From contig NZ_CZPZ01000023.1 of NCBI RefSeq assembly GCF_001458775.1, positions 186,001-250,000 on the forward strand: a stretch of 64,000 bases of DNA. Reading direction: 5' to 3'. Made by a program: the position numbers and the translations under genes. The stretch is from Candidatus Nitrospira nitrificans. GTDB taxonomy: Bacteria; Nitrospirota; Nitrospiria; Nitrospirales; Nitrospiraceae. A model generated the notes under the pieces. That model worked only from the letters and a program-made list of their open reading frames with translations, ran no database searches and had not been told where the DNA came from. Positions within the stretch are counted from its first letter, which is position 1. Every line of letters starts with the position of its first letter. Positions 36,013-45,084 of the stretch are shown one piece after another.

Positions 36013-37401
36013 CTAGTGGCGAACTTTCGCCTTCGCAACATTGCCGACCACGACGAGCGCGTAGTGTTGAGGGTCCAGATATTGTTTTGCCACGCGCTGC
36101 ACATCCTCTTTCGTGACTCGTTCGATCCATTTTGGGTACTGGCTGAAGTAGTCGAACCCCAACCCGAAAAACTCCACTTGCGCCAAGACTTGAGCCAGCT
36201 TCGCCGTAGAATCAAGCCGTAGGGGGAAGCTGCCCATCAAAAATGCTTTGGCATCGGCCAATTCCTGATCGCTGACCGGAGCCTCACGAATCGCCTTCAT
36301 TTCCGCCAAGACGCCGTTGATGGCCTGATTGGTGGTTTCGGTGCGAGTCTGGAGGTTGATCCAGAAGGATCCCGGCATCGATCGGGCGTCGTAATGACTG
36401 GTAATGCCATAGGCAAGCCCCTGCTTGTCGCGAATGGAATCCATGAGACGCGACGAAAATCCCCCGGCCCCTAATACATGATTCATGACGGTCACGGCGT
36501 AAAAATCCGGGTTGATCCTACTGATTCCGCCGTGGCCTATCATAATGGTCGATTGTGTAAGATCCTTTTCGATCAGTTGCACGATCTTTTTGTCGATGAC
36601 AGCCGGCTTCTTGACCGTTCTGGGTGGGACCATTCCTTTCTTCCAAGATCCAAAATGTGTCTGGACAAGGGTGGTCGCCTGTTCCACCGTCACATCACCG
36701 ACGATGGTGAGGATGACTTGATTGGGAAGATACTCTTTGGCGTAGAAGGTCTGTACATCCGCCAAGGTGATCTTACCCAACGTGTCCTCAGTCCCGTTCA
36801 CCGGCCAACGATAGGGATGATTTTGAAAGACCAACTGATTGAAGGCCTTCATGGCGACATGACCAGGATCGTCATTGCCGCTGGTAATCTCGCCGAGGAT
36901 CTGCGAACGAACTCGTTCGAACTCTTGTTTGGGAAAAGAAGGGCGCTGAAGAATATCGGCGAGAAGCGTGAATCCGAGGTCGATGTCTTTCTTCAGTATG
37001 CGCGCCGAGGCGGTCGTGAAATCTTCGCCCGCCTGCACTCCCAACGAGCCGCCGACAAAGTCGATCTGTTCGGCCAGCTGTCTGGAGGATCTGGTTGTCG
37101 TGCCTTCATCCAGAAGACCGGCGACTAAATTCGCCAGACCGGCCTTTTCCGGAGGGTCCTGCGCCGAGCCGGCTTTGATGAGGGCATGGATCTCCACGAT
37201 GGGGAGAAAATGTTGTTCCAGCACGAGAACGGTCATCCCGTTCGGGCCGGTGAGTCTCGTGGGTGAAATGTCCGCGGCATGCCCTGGCGTCGCGACGCAC
37301 ACTCCGTACAGCACCAGCGCCGCCATGCCGGTTACCGACCACCAACGAACGGATCGAGGGGCAGGAGAATGGCGCTTCCGGTCTCTCAGCTCGATCACCA
37401 T
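36013..37401 (-). CDS. M16-family peptidase homologue lacking the zinc motif
   Basis: A 462-residue protein with a signal peptide near its N-terminus (about residues 25-42) and the two-domain M16 fold. The position where active members have HxxEH reads GLANLVAGLLDEGT, so the zinc ligands are gone and the protein should be inactive as a protease. C-terminal M16 blocks (HVLGAGGFSSRLMDSIRDKQGLAYGI) are kept. ATG 37401 was chosen because it follows the partner gene by seven bases. M16B proteins often act as an inactive/active heterodimer, and the active partner is the next gene upstream. Confidence 0.85.
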   Translation of the reverse strand: MVIELRDRKRHSPAPRSVRWWSVTGMAALVLYGVCVATPGHAADISPTRLTGPNGMTVLVLEQHFLPIVEIHALIKAGSAQDPPEKAGLANLVAGLLDEGTTTRSSRQLAEQIDFVGGSLGVQAGEDFTTASARILKKDIDLGFTLLADILQRPSFPKQEFERVRSQILGEITSGNDDPGHVAMKAFNQLVFQNHPYRWPVNGTEDTLGKITLADVQTFYAKEYLPNQVILTIVGDVTVEQATTLVQTHFGSWKKGMVPPRTVKKPAVIDKKIVQLIEKDLTQSTIMIGHGGISRINPDFYAVTVMNHVLGAGGFSSRLMDSIRDKQGLAYGITSHYDARSMPGSFWINLQTRTETTNQAINGVLAEMKAIREAPVSDQELADAKAFLMGSFPLRLDSTAKLAQVLAQVEFFGLGFDYFSQYPKWIERVTKEDVQRVAKQYLDPQHYALVVVGNVAKAKVRH

Positions 37402-37408
37402 GGTTCTT

Positions 37409-38782
37409 CTATGACTTCCCCTCATGGACGGCCGTGGGGGACGGGTCTGGAGGGGGAGGAGGCAACGGAATGAGAATGCCGACGGTCCGATTGTCTTGAG
37501 TGAGATATTGTTTGGCAACGCGCTGGACGTCCTTCGCCGTTACCGCGCGGATCCGTTCCACGAATTGATCAATCCGCCGCCAGCCTGCGCCGACGGACTC
37601 CGCCTGCCCCATCAACATGGCATGGCGAAAATTCGAATCTTGCTCGAAGACGCGCGCCGCCTCGACTTGGTTCTTGGCCCGCTGAAGCTCCTGCTCGGAC
37701 GGCAGCTCATTCTGGAGCCGCGCGATCTCGCGCTGGATGGATTCTTCGACCGCTTCGACTTTCGCGCTGGGATTGACCAATGAGTAGAAATAAAACAGGC
37801 CGGGATCCGTCTGCAGCACGCTGTACTCGGCGCCGACGGCCAACGAATTCTTCTGGTCATACACTAAGCTTTGGTAGAGACGGGAGCTCTTCCCCTGAGA
37901 CAGGATCGATTCGAGGATGTCGAGCGCATAGGAGTCCTCGCTTGAATAGTTTGGCACGCGAAACCCCATCATGACAAAGGGCACCTGGGCTTCGCGTTTC
38001 AGGAGAAAGCGGCGCTCGCCTCGCTGGTCCGGTTCCGGTGCCAGGCCCTGCCTGGGTGAGGGACCTCTGGGAATCGGTTCAAACAGACGTTTGATCGTCG
38101 GAAGTAGAGATTCCACTTTGATATCACCCACCACCACGAGGGTTGCATTGTTGGGAGAGTAAAACGTGTCGTAGTGGCGCTGTAAATCTTCGAGAGCCAT
38201 CGCATCGAGATCGGCGAACCATCCGATGACGGGCCAATGGTAGGGATGGCTGAGGAAGGCCTGGGCAAACAGCGCTTCAACCAGCGCACCCTGCGGGTCA
38301 TCCTCGGATCTGAGGCGACGTTCTTCCTTTACGACGTCGCGCTCGGTCTGAAATTCGTTGTGATCGAGAAGGAGGCCCTGCATGCGGTCCGCTTCCAGTT
38401 CAAGAGCCAGTCCGACACGATCGGCCGCCACATTCTCAAAATAGGCGGTAAAGTCCTGCCCGGTAAACGCGTTGTCGATGCCGCCGTTCTTCCTGACGAT
38501 TCTGGAAAATGAGCCTTTCGGATAACGGGCCGTGCCTTTGAACATCATGTGCTCGAGCATGTGCGAGAGTCCGGCCCGTCCCATGACCTCGTTTCGGGAA
38601 CCGACTTTGTACCACACCTGCACCGTGGCCACCGGAGCCTTGGGAACCTCGACCAGCAATACTTTCATCCCGTTCGAGAGAATGTATTCGCTCGGTTCTG
38701 CGCCGAACGAAATCGAGACGGAGCCGAAGGCAAGCAGCGTCGCTAGGAGGTAGATGCGCCAATGATAATGGATAGTTTGCAT
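37409..38782 (-). CDS. M16-family zinc peptidase (active member of a pair)
   Basis: A 457-residue periplasmic or membrane-anchored peptidase. The inverted zinc motif HMLEH lies in GRAGLSHMLEHMMFKGT, with the downstream glutamate in the LELEADRM region. A hydrophobic N-terminus (residues 10-30, ending FGAEPSEY) serves as signal peptide or anchor. Its stop codon is seven bases before the inactive partner gene, so they are co-expressed. Such pairs degrade peptides or process precursors; the substrate is unknown. ATG 38809 and ATG 38827 are possible earlier starts. Confidence 0.85.
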   Translation of the reverse strand: MQTIHYHWRIYLLATLLAFGSVSISFGAEPSEYILSNGMKVLLVEVPKAPVATVQVWYKVGSRNEVMGRAGLSHMLEHMMFKGTARYPKGSFSRIVRKNGGIDNAFTGQDFTAYFENVAADRVGLALELEADRMQGLLLDHNEFQTERDVVKEERRLRSEDDPQGALVEALFAQAFLSHPYHWPVIGWFADLDAMALEDLQRHYDTFYSPNNATLVVVGDIKVESLLPTIKRLFEPIPRGPSPRQGLAPEPDQRGERRFLLKREAQVPFVMMGFRVPNYSSEDSYALDILESILSQGKSSRLYQSLVYDQKNSLAVGAEYSVLQTDPGLFYFYSLVNPSAKVEAVEESIQREIARLQNELPSEQELQRAKNQVEAARVFEQDSNFRHAMLMGQAESVGAGWRRIDQFVERIRAVTAKDVQRVAKQYLTQDNRTVGILIPLPPPPPDPSPTAVHEGKS

Positions 38783-38810
38783 GATCGTGATGAAGATGGA
38801 ACTCGTCATG

Positions 38811-39896
38811 CTAGCAACGAGTTTCAATAGGTGTCAAGGGAAGGGAGGGTCGGCTGTCGGGGAGTTCTCCAAGTTGTCCGCAGGCGCCGAGCACATCTCG
38901 TCCTCGGCTCTTTCGAACAAACGCATCGAGGCCGGCATCGCGGAGAATGGATTGAAAACGAAGAACCGCCTGTTCGGACGGGCGACGAAAAGGGCTGCCG
39001 GGAAATTCATTGAAGGGAATCAAGTTGACCTTGCACCGCATGGATCTCAGCAATTGGACCAGTCGGCGGGCATCAGTCGCATGATCGTTGACGCCGGCGA
39101 GCAGCACATATTCGAACGTCAGCCGTTGGCGAGGGGTGAGCGGATAGCGGCGACAGGCGGCCAGGAGCGACCGAAGCGAAGCGATTTCGCTGGCAGCAGG
39201 CATCAGCTCTCGCCGCTGTTCCTCAGTGGTGGCGTTGAGCGAGACGGCGAGATTCACGCCGAGCGCCGCGACCTCCGGAAGGCGAGATGCCAGCCCCGCC
39301 GTCGAGACCGTCAGGCGTCTAGGCGACCAGCCAAGGCCCCACGGCTTGTTCGTCAACGCCGTCACGGCGGCCTTGAGATTGTCCACATTGGCCAGAGGTT
39401 CTCCCATCCCCATGAACACAAGATTCGTGAGGGACTCATTGGAGCTCAGTAGATCTTGTGCGGTCAAGATTTGATCGATGATTTCGTGCAGCTTGAGGTT
39501 GCGTTTAAGCCCCATTTGTCCGGTCAGGCAAAACCCACAATCCAACATGCACCCGACTTGAGTGGACACGCAGAGCGTCAACCGATCCTCATCCGGGATC
39601 AGGACGGCCTCGATCGTCAAGCCGTCGTCGAGCGTCAAGAGCAGTTTGCGCGTTCCATCCTCGGACGACAACGTCGTGACGGATGTCGAGCGCCCGATCT
39701 TGATGGATTGCGAGAGCGTCATGCGATCATGCATGGGGAGATCCGTCATGTCGGTGAGGGTTCGCGCGCGTCGTTGATAGAGCCATCGCAAGAGTTGCTG
39801 TGCCCGATAGTCGGGCCAGTGCCGCGCGCGGACAAACTTCACCATCTGGGCTTCGGTGAGACCCAAGAGCGTCGTCGCGGTACCGGGAGAGATCAT
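38811..39896 (-). CDS. rlmN: 23S rRNA (adenine-C2)-methyltransferase / tRNA A37 methyltransferase
   Basis: Radical-SAM enzyme that methylates C2 of A2503 in 23S rRNA and A37 in some tRNAs. The 361-residue protein carries the cluster motif CxxxCxxC at C116, C120 and C123 (GCMLDCGFCLTGQ), the FMGMGEPLAN block, and the C-terminal cysteine region (SRGRDVLGACGQL) that forms the methyl-carrying residue. It is followed by the M16 pair in the same direction with a short gap. ATG 39896 is preferred to a TTG two codons upstream. Confidence 0.95.
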   Translation of the reverse strand: MISPGTATTLLGLTEAQMVKFVRARHWPDYRAQQLLRWLYQRRARTLTDMTDLPMHDRMTLSQSIKIGRSTSVTTLSSEDGTRKLLLTLDDGLTIEAVLIPDEDRLTLCVSTQVGCMLDCGFCLTGQMGLKRNLKLHEIIDQILTAQDLLSSNESLTNLVFMGMGEPLANVDNLKAAVTALTNKPWGLGWSPRRLTVSTAGLASRLPEVAALGVNLAVSLNATTEEQRRELMPAASEIASLRSLLAACRRYPLTPRQRLTFEYVLLAGVNDHATDARRLVQLLRSMRCKVNLIPFNEFPGSPFRRPSEQAVLRFQSILRDAGLDAFVRKSRGRDVLGACGQLGELPDSRPSLPLTPIETRC

Positions 39897-39990
39897 AGGC
39901 AAACCAGCAGCATCGTCCTCAACGTTAAGAGCCTATCATAGCGGGAGTCATGCCGCATACGGCCATGCCGATCATCGGGTCCGGAAACTT

Positions 39991-40019
39991 CTTCCATTGC
40001 GGACGGCTCCGTATATAAT
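39991..40019 (+). promoter_or_regulatory. Probable promoter of the slt gene
   Basis: A perfect -10 element TATAAT (40014-40019) lies 29 bp before the ATG at 40048. The -35 region (around 39991-39997, cttccat) is a poor match, so an activator or an extended -10 may help. It sits in the divergent gap between rlmN and the transglycosylase gene. Confidence 0.5.
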
Positions 40020-40047
40020 GAGTGCGGATGCAAGTCGTCAGACCATC

Positions 40048-42348
40048 ATGAAGATTTCCACCAAGTATCATTCTATCCGCGGCTGCGGCCTGGCGGTCGC
40101 GTCAAGCCTGGCCCTTGTGCTCGGAGGCGTTCTCTCATGCGACGGGTATGCGGCACAGGTTGAGACGTTCGAACAACCGGCCGCCACGGGCTGTCCGACA
40201 GCGGAGGAATGCTTTATGGCGGCGGCCTGGCCGAAGGAGCGACTGGGTCAGGCGTTGACGAAGGAACAAGGGTTGGCGCTCAAACTAGAACGTCTCCGAA
40301 AGGTGACTGAGGGATTTCCCGGCACGCAGTGGGCCAAGCGCGCCGGGCTATTGTCCGGGGTGCTATTGATCGATCGAAATCCAGCTGCCGCTCTCCCCTT
40401 CCTTCGGGCAGCCCAGCGTGACTTCGTCGTGCTTGACGATTATATCCGATTCTGGATCGGAGAGGCCCTGCTGCGTCTAGGAGAGGCCAAGGAGGCGGCC
40501 GGCATGTTTGAGGGAGTGCCGCAAGCGGTCCCCGATTCCAATCTGCTCAATCAGGTCGCGCTCCGTGCCGGAGAGGCCTGGTATCAGGCCTCCAGCTGTC
40601 CCGAGGCCCTGTCTTGGTTTACCAAGGTCCTCACCACTAATGATAAGGACCCGCAGATCCCTCAGGCCTGGTTGCGGTCGGCCTTGTGTTCTCTCCGAGA
40701 AAACAAATTGGCGGAAGGACAAGAAATACTGAAGCAGCTGTGGACGAAGTTTCCACAAACTAAAGAGGCCAAGGAAGCCGAAACGCTGCTCGCGAGCAAT
40801 AACGGGGGGGGGTGGACGGCGACGCCGGACACGTATTATGAGCGGGCTCAGGCTTTTCTAGGGCAGTCGCTCCACGCGGAGGCCATAGAGGAGTTGAAAA
40901 AGTTCTTGGCGCGAGATCCCGCCTCCCCGCACCGTGGGGAAGCCAGGCTGAAATTGGGTATCGCACAAGTTCGGTTGAAGCTGTACGACCAGGCACGCGA
41001 CACGTTTCATGCGCTGACGGCTGAGCAAGAGCCTCGCGCGGATGAAGCCACTGTCTGGCTGGCGCGGGTCTATCTCAGGCAGGGGCTTGGGGAGAAGCTC
41101 TTGGATCTTTGCCGGACGCTCTTAAGGCGAACGATGACTCCGGAACAGAAAGGGCAGATCCATCTATTTGCCGGGATCTGGCTGGAAGACGAGGCACGGT
41201 TCGATGAGGCGGTCGCGAGGTATCGGCAGGTGGCGAAGTTGGGAGAACCAGCTTCTCAACGAACGGAAGCACAATGGCGGGAAGGGTGGGTGCTCTACCG
41301 AACGGCTCGTTATCAGGAAGCGATCAGTGTGTGGCAGCAGATCGTCGATCAGAAGGACAGCGATTTAGAGCCACAAGCCCTCTACTGGATTGCCCGCTCC
41401 TACGGTCATGTGGAAAGCGCGAAGTCAAAAGAGGTGTTTGCGTTGCTCTGTCAGCGGTTTCCGTATACCTATTACTGCCAGTTGGCGCGCGAACAAACCG
41501 GCATGTCGGTTTTCACGCAGACGAAACAGGAAAGTTCGGTCGTCGCGATCTCGTCCACTCCGTCTGCTTCGGACGTCACTCAGACGCCGGTCCAGGACCT
41601 TCAGGCAAGCAATCGGATGCAGATTGAGCTTCACCCGTCGTATCGGCGGGCGGTGGAACTCAGAACGCTCGGCCTTGAGCAAGATGCCGCGCGAGAGCTC
41701 GGCGTATTGACGGATCGGTATAGCCGCGACCCCGAGGTGGTGGCGGCATTGTCGATCATGTTGAACGAGGTCGGGGCCTACCATCAGGCCTTGCGTCTGG
41801 TGCGGTCTCGATTTCGTGAAAAGCTGGAGCGAACCGGCGGCATTGTCGCAGAGGGATTGTGGAACGTGGCCTATCCAACCGGATTGATCCCTACGATCAA
41901 ACTGTCGGGCGCCAACGGGGTTGATCCGTTTCTGGTTGCGGCGATCATTCGGGAAGAGAGTCAATATGATCGGAGAGCCGTCTCGCGTGTCGGGGCGATC
42001 GGATTGATGCAAGTCATGCCCGCTACCGCCAATGCCGTGGCTCAACAGCATCGTCTTCCAAGCCTTTCCCGGGAAGATTTGTTCGATCAAGAGACCAACA
42101 TCCGAATCGGGGCTCGGTATGTCGAGCAACTGTTTACACAGTTTTCCGGCAATGTCGTGCAGGTGATCGCTGCCTACAATGCCGGCCCCATCGTCGTAGG
42201 AACGTGGGCGGCGGCCTATCGAGGGCGGAGTGAGGATGAATTTGTCGAGTTGATCCATTATCAAGAAACCAGGCAATACGTCAAACGGGTCTTGCGGAGC
42301 TACAAAGAATATCTGCGTCTGGCTGGACATCAAAAAGTCGTTTCTTGA
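40048..42348 (+). CDS. slt: Soluble lytic murein transglycosylase, Slt70-like
   Basis: Periplasmic peptidoglycan lytic transglycosylase of 766 residues. A signal peptide occupies about the first 35 residues. A long helical superhelix of TPR-like repeats follows (for example GEARLKLGIAQVRLKLYDQARDTF), then the C-terminal SLT domain with the catalytic glutamate in IIREESQYDRRAVS, GAIGLMQVMPATA and VIAAYNAGP. ATG 40048 was chosen because it comes right after a TATAAT promoter and gives a proper signal peptide; the frame stays open further upstream into rlmN. It can release anhydro-muropeptides during growth. Confidence 0.9.
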   Translation: MKISTKYHSIRGCGLAVASSLALVLGGVLSCDGYAAQVETFEQPAATGCPTAEECFMAAAWPKERLGQALTKEQGLALKLERLRKVTEGFPGTQWAKRAGLLSGVLLIDRNPAAALPFLRAAQRDFVVLDDYIRFWIGEALLRLGEAKEAAGMFEGVPQAVPDSNLLNQVALRAGEAWYQASSCPEALSWFTKVLTTNDKDPQIPQAWLRSALCSLRENKLAEGQEILKQLWTKFPQTKEAKEAETLLASNNGGGWTATPDTYYERAQAFLGQSLHAEAIEELKKFLARDPASPHRGEARLKLGIAQVRLKLYDQARDTFHALTAEQEPRADEATVWLARVYLRQGLGEKLLDLCRTLLRRTMTPEQKGQIHLFAGIWLEDEARFDEAVARYRQVAKLGEPASQRTEAQWREGWVLYRTARYQEAISVWQQIVDQKDSDLEPQALYWIARSYGHVESAKSKEVFALLCQRFPYTYYCQLAREQTGMSVFTQTKQESSVVAISSTPSASDVTQTPVQDLQASNRMQIELHPSYRRAVELRTLGLEQDAARELGVLTDRYSRDPEVVAALSIMLNEVGAYHQALRLVRSRFREKLERTGGIVAEGLWNVAYPTGLIPTIKLSGANGVDPFLVAAIIREESQYDRRAVSRVGAIGLMQVMPATANAVAQQHRLPSLSREDLFDQETNIRIGARYVEQLFTQFSGNVVQVIAAYNAGPIVVGTWAAAYRGRSEDEFVELIHYQETRQYVKRVLRSYKEYLRLAGHQKVVS

Positions 42349-42373
42349 CAAGATCTTGTGAAATTTTTATAGT
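42345..42373 (+). promoter_or_regulatory. Strong sigma-70-type promoter of zapB-zapA
   Basis: TTGACA (42345-42350), a 17-bp spacer and TATAGT (42368-42373) form a near-consensus promoter. Its -35 box contains the slt stop codon TGA (42346-42348). Transcription should begin about 35 bp before zapB. Confidence 0.8.
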
Positions 42374-42414
42374 GCGCCACAATCCGTAGGGGCAATAACG
42401 AAGAGGGACTGATT

Positions 42415-42669
42415 ATGTCGTTGGATCGACTTGATGCATTGGAAACTCGAATTCGTGACCTGGTGAAGCTTGTCCAAGAATTTAAACGAAAGAATGCGCT
42501 CTTAGAGGAAGAGCTCAAGACGGCACGCCAGCGGTTGGCTGCGCAGGATGATACGAATCGAAAATGGGAAAAGGAACGGATGGACATCAAGACCAGGATC
42601 GAAAAAGTCATGAATGAGATGGAGTTGCTCGAATGTGTCGAGGATCCTAAGGAGGTGGCCATTGACTAA
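42415..42669 (+). CDS. zapB: ZapB-like coiled-coil cell division protein
   Basis: An 84-residue protein that is almost entirely coiled coil (LDALETRIRDLVKLVQEFKRKNALLEEELK). Such proteins join the division ring through ZapA. The call rests on the coiled-coil shape, the size and the overlapping zapA gene rather than on a diagnostic motif. The frame overlaps zapA by eight bases. Confidence 0.75.
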   Translation: MSLDRLDALETRIRDLVKLVQEFKRKNALLEEELKTARQRLAAQDDTNRKWEKERMDIKTRIEKVMNEMELLECVEDPKEVAID

Positions 42670-42958
42670 GACCATTGATGTGGAAATTTATGGTCAACGG
42701 TACGCGATCACGGGAGACGGCGATGATGCCTATGTCCGGCGGCTGGCCAATTTTGTCGATGATCACATGAAACATCTGGCGGAAGGAATGAAGACCACAA
42801 CCCCGTCGAAGTTGGCGGTGCTGACGGCGATCAACCTTGCGCATCAACTGTTTGAGTCTGAGAAGAAGCGGGTTCAAGGGGAGGCTGATGTCGAGCGGCG
42901 GATGGTGACGTTGATGGAATCGATCGACGAACAGATGCCGACATCGCTCTTTCGGTAG
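42662..42958 (+). CDS. zapA: Cell division protein ZapA
   Basis: A 98-residue FtsZ-ring stabiliser: N-terminal beta part (TKTIDVEIYGQRYAITGD), then DDAYVRRLANFVDDHMKHLAEGM and a C-terminal coiled coil. The start is TTG 42662, six bases after AAGGAGGT, eight bases inside the zapB end; an upstream start would lie deep inside zapB. In many bacteria the 6S RNA gene follows zapA, and the following 545 bp here hold no clear protein gene. Confidence 0.85.
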   Translation: MTKTIDVEIYGQRYAITGDGDDAYVRRLANFVDDHMKHLAEGMKTTTPSKLAVLTAINLAHQLFESEKKRVQGEADVERRMVTLMESIDEQMPTSLFR

Positions 42959-43503
42959 CGGGGATTCACCTTGCTTTCAAAGAGCCCCTTTGTTATCGTG
43001 TAGATAGGTGAGTGTGCGGATGAGTTTAGAGAAGGGTGACATCGTCGATTGTTGATCTCCTGGAAGCGAATGCTGAAAAGACCAGAGAGAACGTGGACTT
43101 GATGGGATACGAAGAGTTGACTCGGTGGATGCTTATGGAATGGGTCCTGCTTAGGCGGTGGCTTCACGCGGCCACGCAACGGCCGGTTTCTACAGTTCAG
43201 TTGATCCGGCAGAAGGCTGTCGGGCGGGGCGGGCATCTACCCTCCATACCTGTTTCGATTGCTGACCCTCTCCAATGTCTGGTATCCGGGAACCGACGAC
43301 TAAGGAAGGGCAGGCAGCGAAGCGTACCGAGCATGGTATCGTATCCTCACGATCTCTTCCGTTTCCAGTCGAGATGACTCGCGGTTCCTAAGACCTTTCC
43401 ACTCTCTTCACCTCACTTCGTAATTCGCGTTTCATTCCGCTCAGTCTGTGGCGGGGCCTCGCCTCAGGTTGAGCCCATCGGATCTGATGTTTTCAAGAAG
43501 GGG
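42959..43503 (+). other. 545-bp gap between zapA and rny; candidate 6S RNA locus
   Basis: No protein gene is convincing here: a 113-codon frame at 43036 starts with a GTG, lacks a ribosome binding site and has no coding-like third-base pattern. In several bacterial groups 6S RNA (ssrS) lies right after zapA, so this gap is the natural place to look. I could not draw the 6S fold (long closing stem, central bubble) with confidence. Confidence 0.25.
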
Positions 43504-45084
43504 GTGACTCCCATTTCTACTGCAACTGTCATGTACATAATCCTTTCGGTGATCTTCGGGGCTGTGGTCGGCGCCGGAGTATTTGATTTCCTGCGACGAC
43601 GGATGACGGGCGCCAAACAGGCCGAGGCGGAAGACTTGGCGAAGCAGGTTGTGCAGAACGCGCAACGAGAGGCGGAGAATATTCTCAAAGAAGCCAGGTT
43701 CGAAGCCAAGGATCTGGTTTTCAAAGCCAAGTCTGAATTCGAGCAAGAGCAGAAAGCCAAACTGGCTGAACTCTCGGCGGTCGAGAAACGTCTGATCCAA
43801 CGAGAAGGAACGCTGGACGGAAAGGTTGCCGTCCTGGAAAAGAGAGAAAATGAGTCGCGCAAGCGCGAGGCGGATTTCGCGAAACGAGAAGAAGGGTTGG
43901 CGGTCAAGGAGTCGGCTTGCGCCAAGGCTGAGCGCGAACATCGAGACGCGCTGGAGCGGGTCGCCGGGATGACGGCCGATGAAGCCAAGAAACAATTGAT
44001 CCTCGAAATGGAGTCGCAAGCGAAGCTCGATGCCGTAGGCCTTGCCAAGCGAACGATCGAAGAGGCTCGCGAGAACGCCGAACGCGAGGCGCGGGAAATC
44101 ATCACCAGCTCGATTCAGCGTGTCGTTCGCGACTATGTCTCGGAATCCACGATCTCGGTGGTTCCCATCGCGAACGATGCCATGAAAGGTCGAATCATCG
44201 GCCGGGAAGGGCGCAATATCCGCGCGCTTGAAGCGGCGACGGGCATTGATCTGATCATCGATGAAACTCCTGAAGCCGTGATTATCTCCGGATTCGATCC
44301 GTTACGGCGCGAGATCGCCAAAGTGTCGCTCGAACGGCTGATGCACGACGGGCGCATCCATCCCACGCGCATCGAAGAGATCGTTGAAAAGGTCAAGGTC
44401 GATATCGACAAGTTGATGTATGAAGAAGCGGAGAAAATTATTTTCGAACTGGGGCTTTCGGATTTTCACCCTGAGTTGATCAAGGTCTTGGGGCGTCTCA
44501 AGTATCGCACGAGCTACGGGCAAAACAATCTCTATCATGCCCGCGAAGCATCGTACATTTGCGGCATCATGGCGTCGGAATTGGGTCTCGATGTCCGACT
44601 GGCTCGCCGCGGAGCCTTGCTTCATGATATCGGCAAAGCGGTGAGCCATGAAGAAGAGGGGCCGCATGCCATGCTGGGCGCCGAGATTGCCAAGAAGTAC
44701 GGCGAATCTCCCAAAATCGTCAACGCGATCGCCGCGCATCATGAGCAGGTAGAGCCGATTTGCCCGGAAAGTGTATTGGTGGCGGCGGCCGAAGCGTTGT
44801 CGGCGGCGCGTCCCGGCGCGAGACGTGAGGCGCTGGAGTCTTATGTGAAGCGGTTGGAAAAGCTGGAATCGCTGGCGACCGGGCATAAGGGCGTGCAGAA
44901 AGCGTACGCGATCCAGGCCGGACGCGAAATTCGCGTCATTGTCAGACAAGAGGACATCACCGACGCCGAGTCGTTTCAACTTTCCCGCGAGCTGGCGAAG
45001 AAGATCGAGCAGGAGTTGACCTATCCGGGACAGATCAAGGTCACCGTCATTCGAGAAAGCCGATACGTGGAATACGCCAAATGA
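43504..45084 (+). CDS. rny: Ribonuclease Y
   Basis: Membrane-anchored endoribonuclease that starts mRNA decay. The 526-residue protein has an N-terminal membrane helix (MYIILSVIFGAVVGAGVFDFL), a long charged coiled coil (residues 35-200), a KH domain (GRIIGREGRNIRALEAATG, about 230) and an HD domain whose metal ligands lie in ALLHDIGKAVSHEEEG (about 375) and AAHHEQVEP. The size is standard. GTG 43504 follows AAGAAGGG closely; ATG 43531 is an alternative start just before the membrane helix. It overlaps ymdB by four bases. Confidence 0.95.
   Translation: MTPISTATVMYIILSVIFGAVVGAGVFDFLRRRMTGAKQAEAEDLAKQVVQNAQREAENILKEARFEAKDLVFKAKSEFEQEQKAKLAELSAVEKRLIQREGTLDGKVAVLEKRENESRKREADFAKREEGLAVKESACAKAEREHRDALERVAGMTADEAKKQLILEMESQAKLDAVGLAKRTIEEARENAEREAREIITSSIQRVVRDYVSESTISVVPIANDAMKGRIIGREGRNIRALEAATGIDLIIDETPEAVIISGFDPLRREIAKVSLERLMHDGRIHPTRIEEIVEKVKVDIDKLMYEEAEKIIFELGLSDFHPELIKVLGRLKYRTSYGQNNLYHAREASYICGIMASELGLDVRLARRGALLHDIGKAVSHEEEGPHAMLGAEIAKKYGESPKIVNAIAAHHEQVEPICPESVLVAAAEALSAARPGARREALESYVKRLEKLESLATGHKGVQKAYAIQAGREIRVIVRQEDITDAESFQLSRELAKKIEQELTYPGQIKVTVIRESRYVEYAK

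Noticed and set aside
43036-43377. 113-codon frame between zapA and rny
   Set aside because: GTG start without a ribosome binding site, no codon-position bias and no recognisable domain; kept only as gap description.
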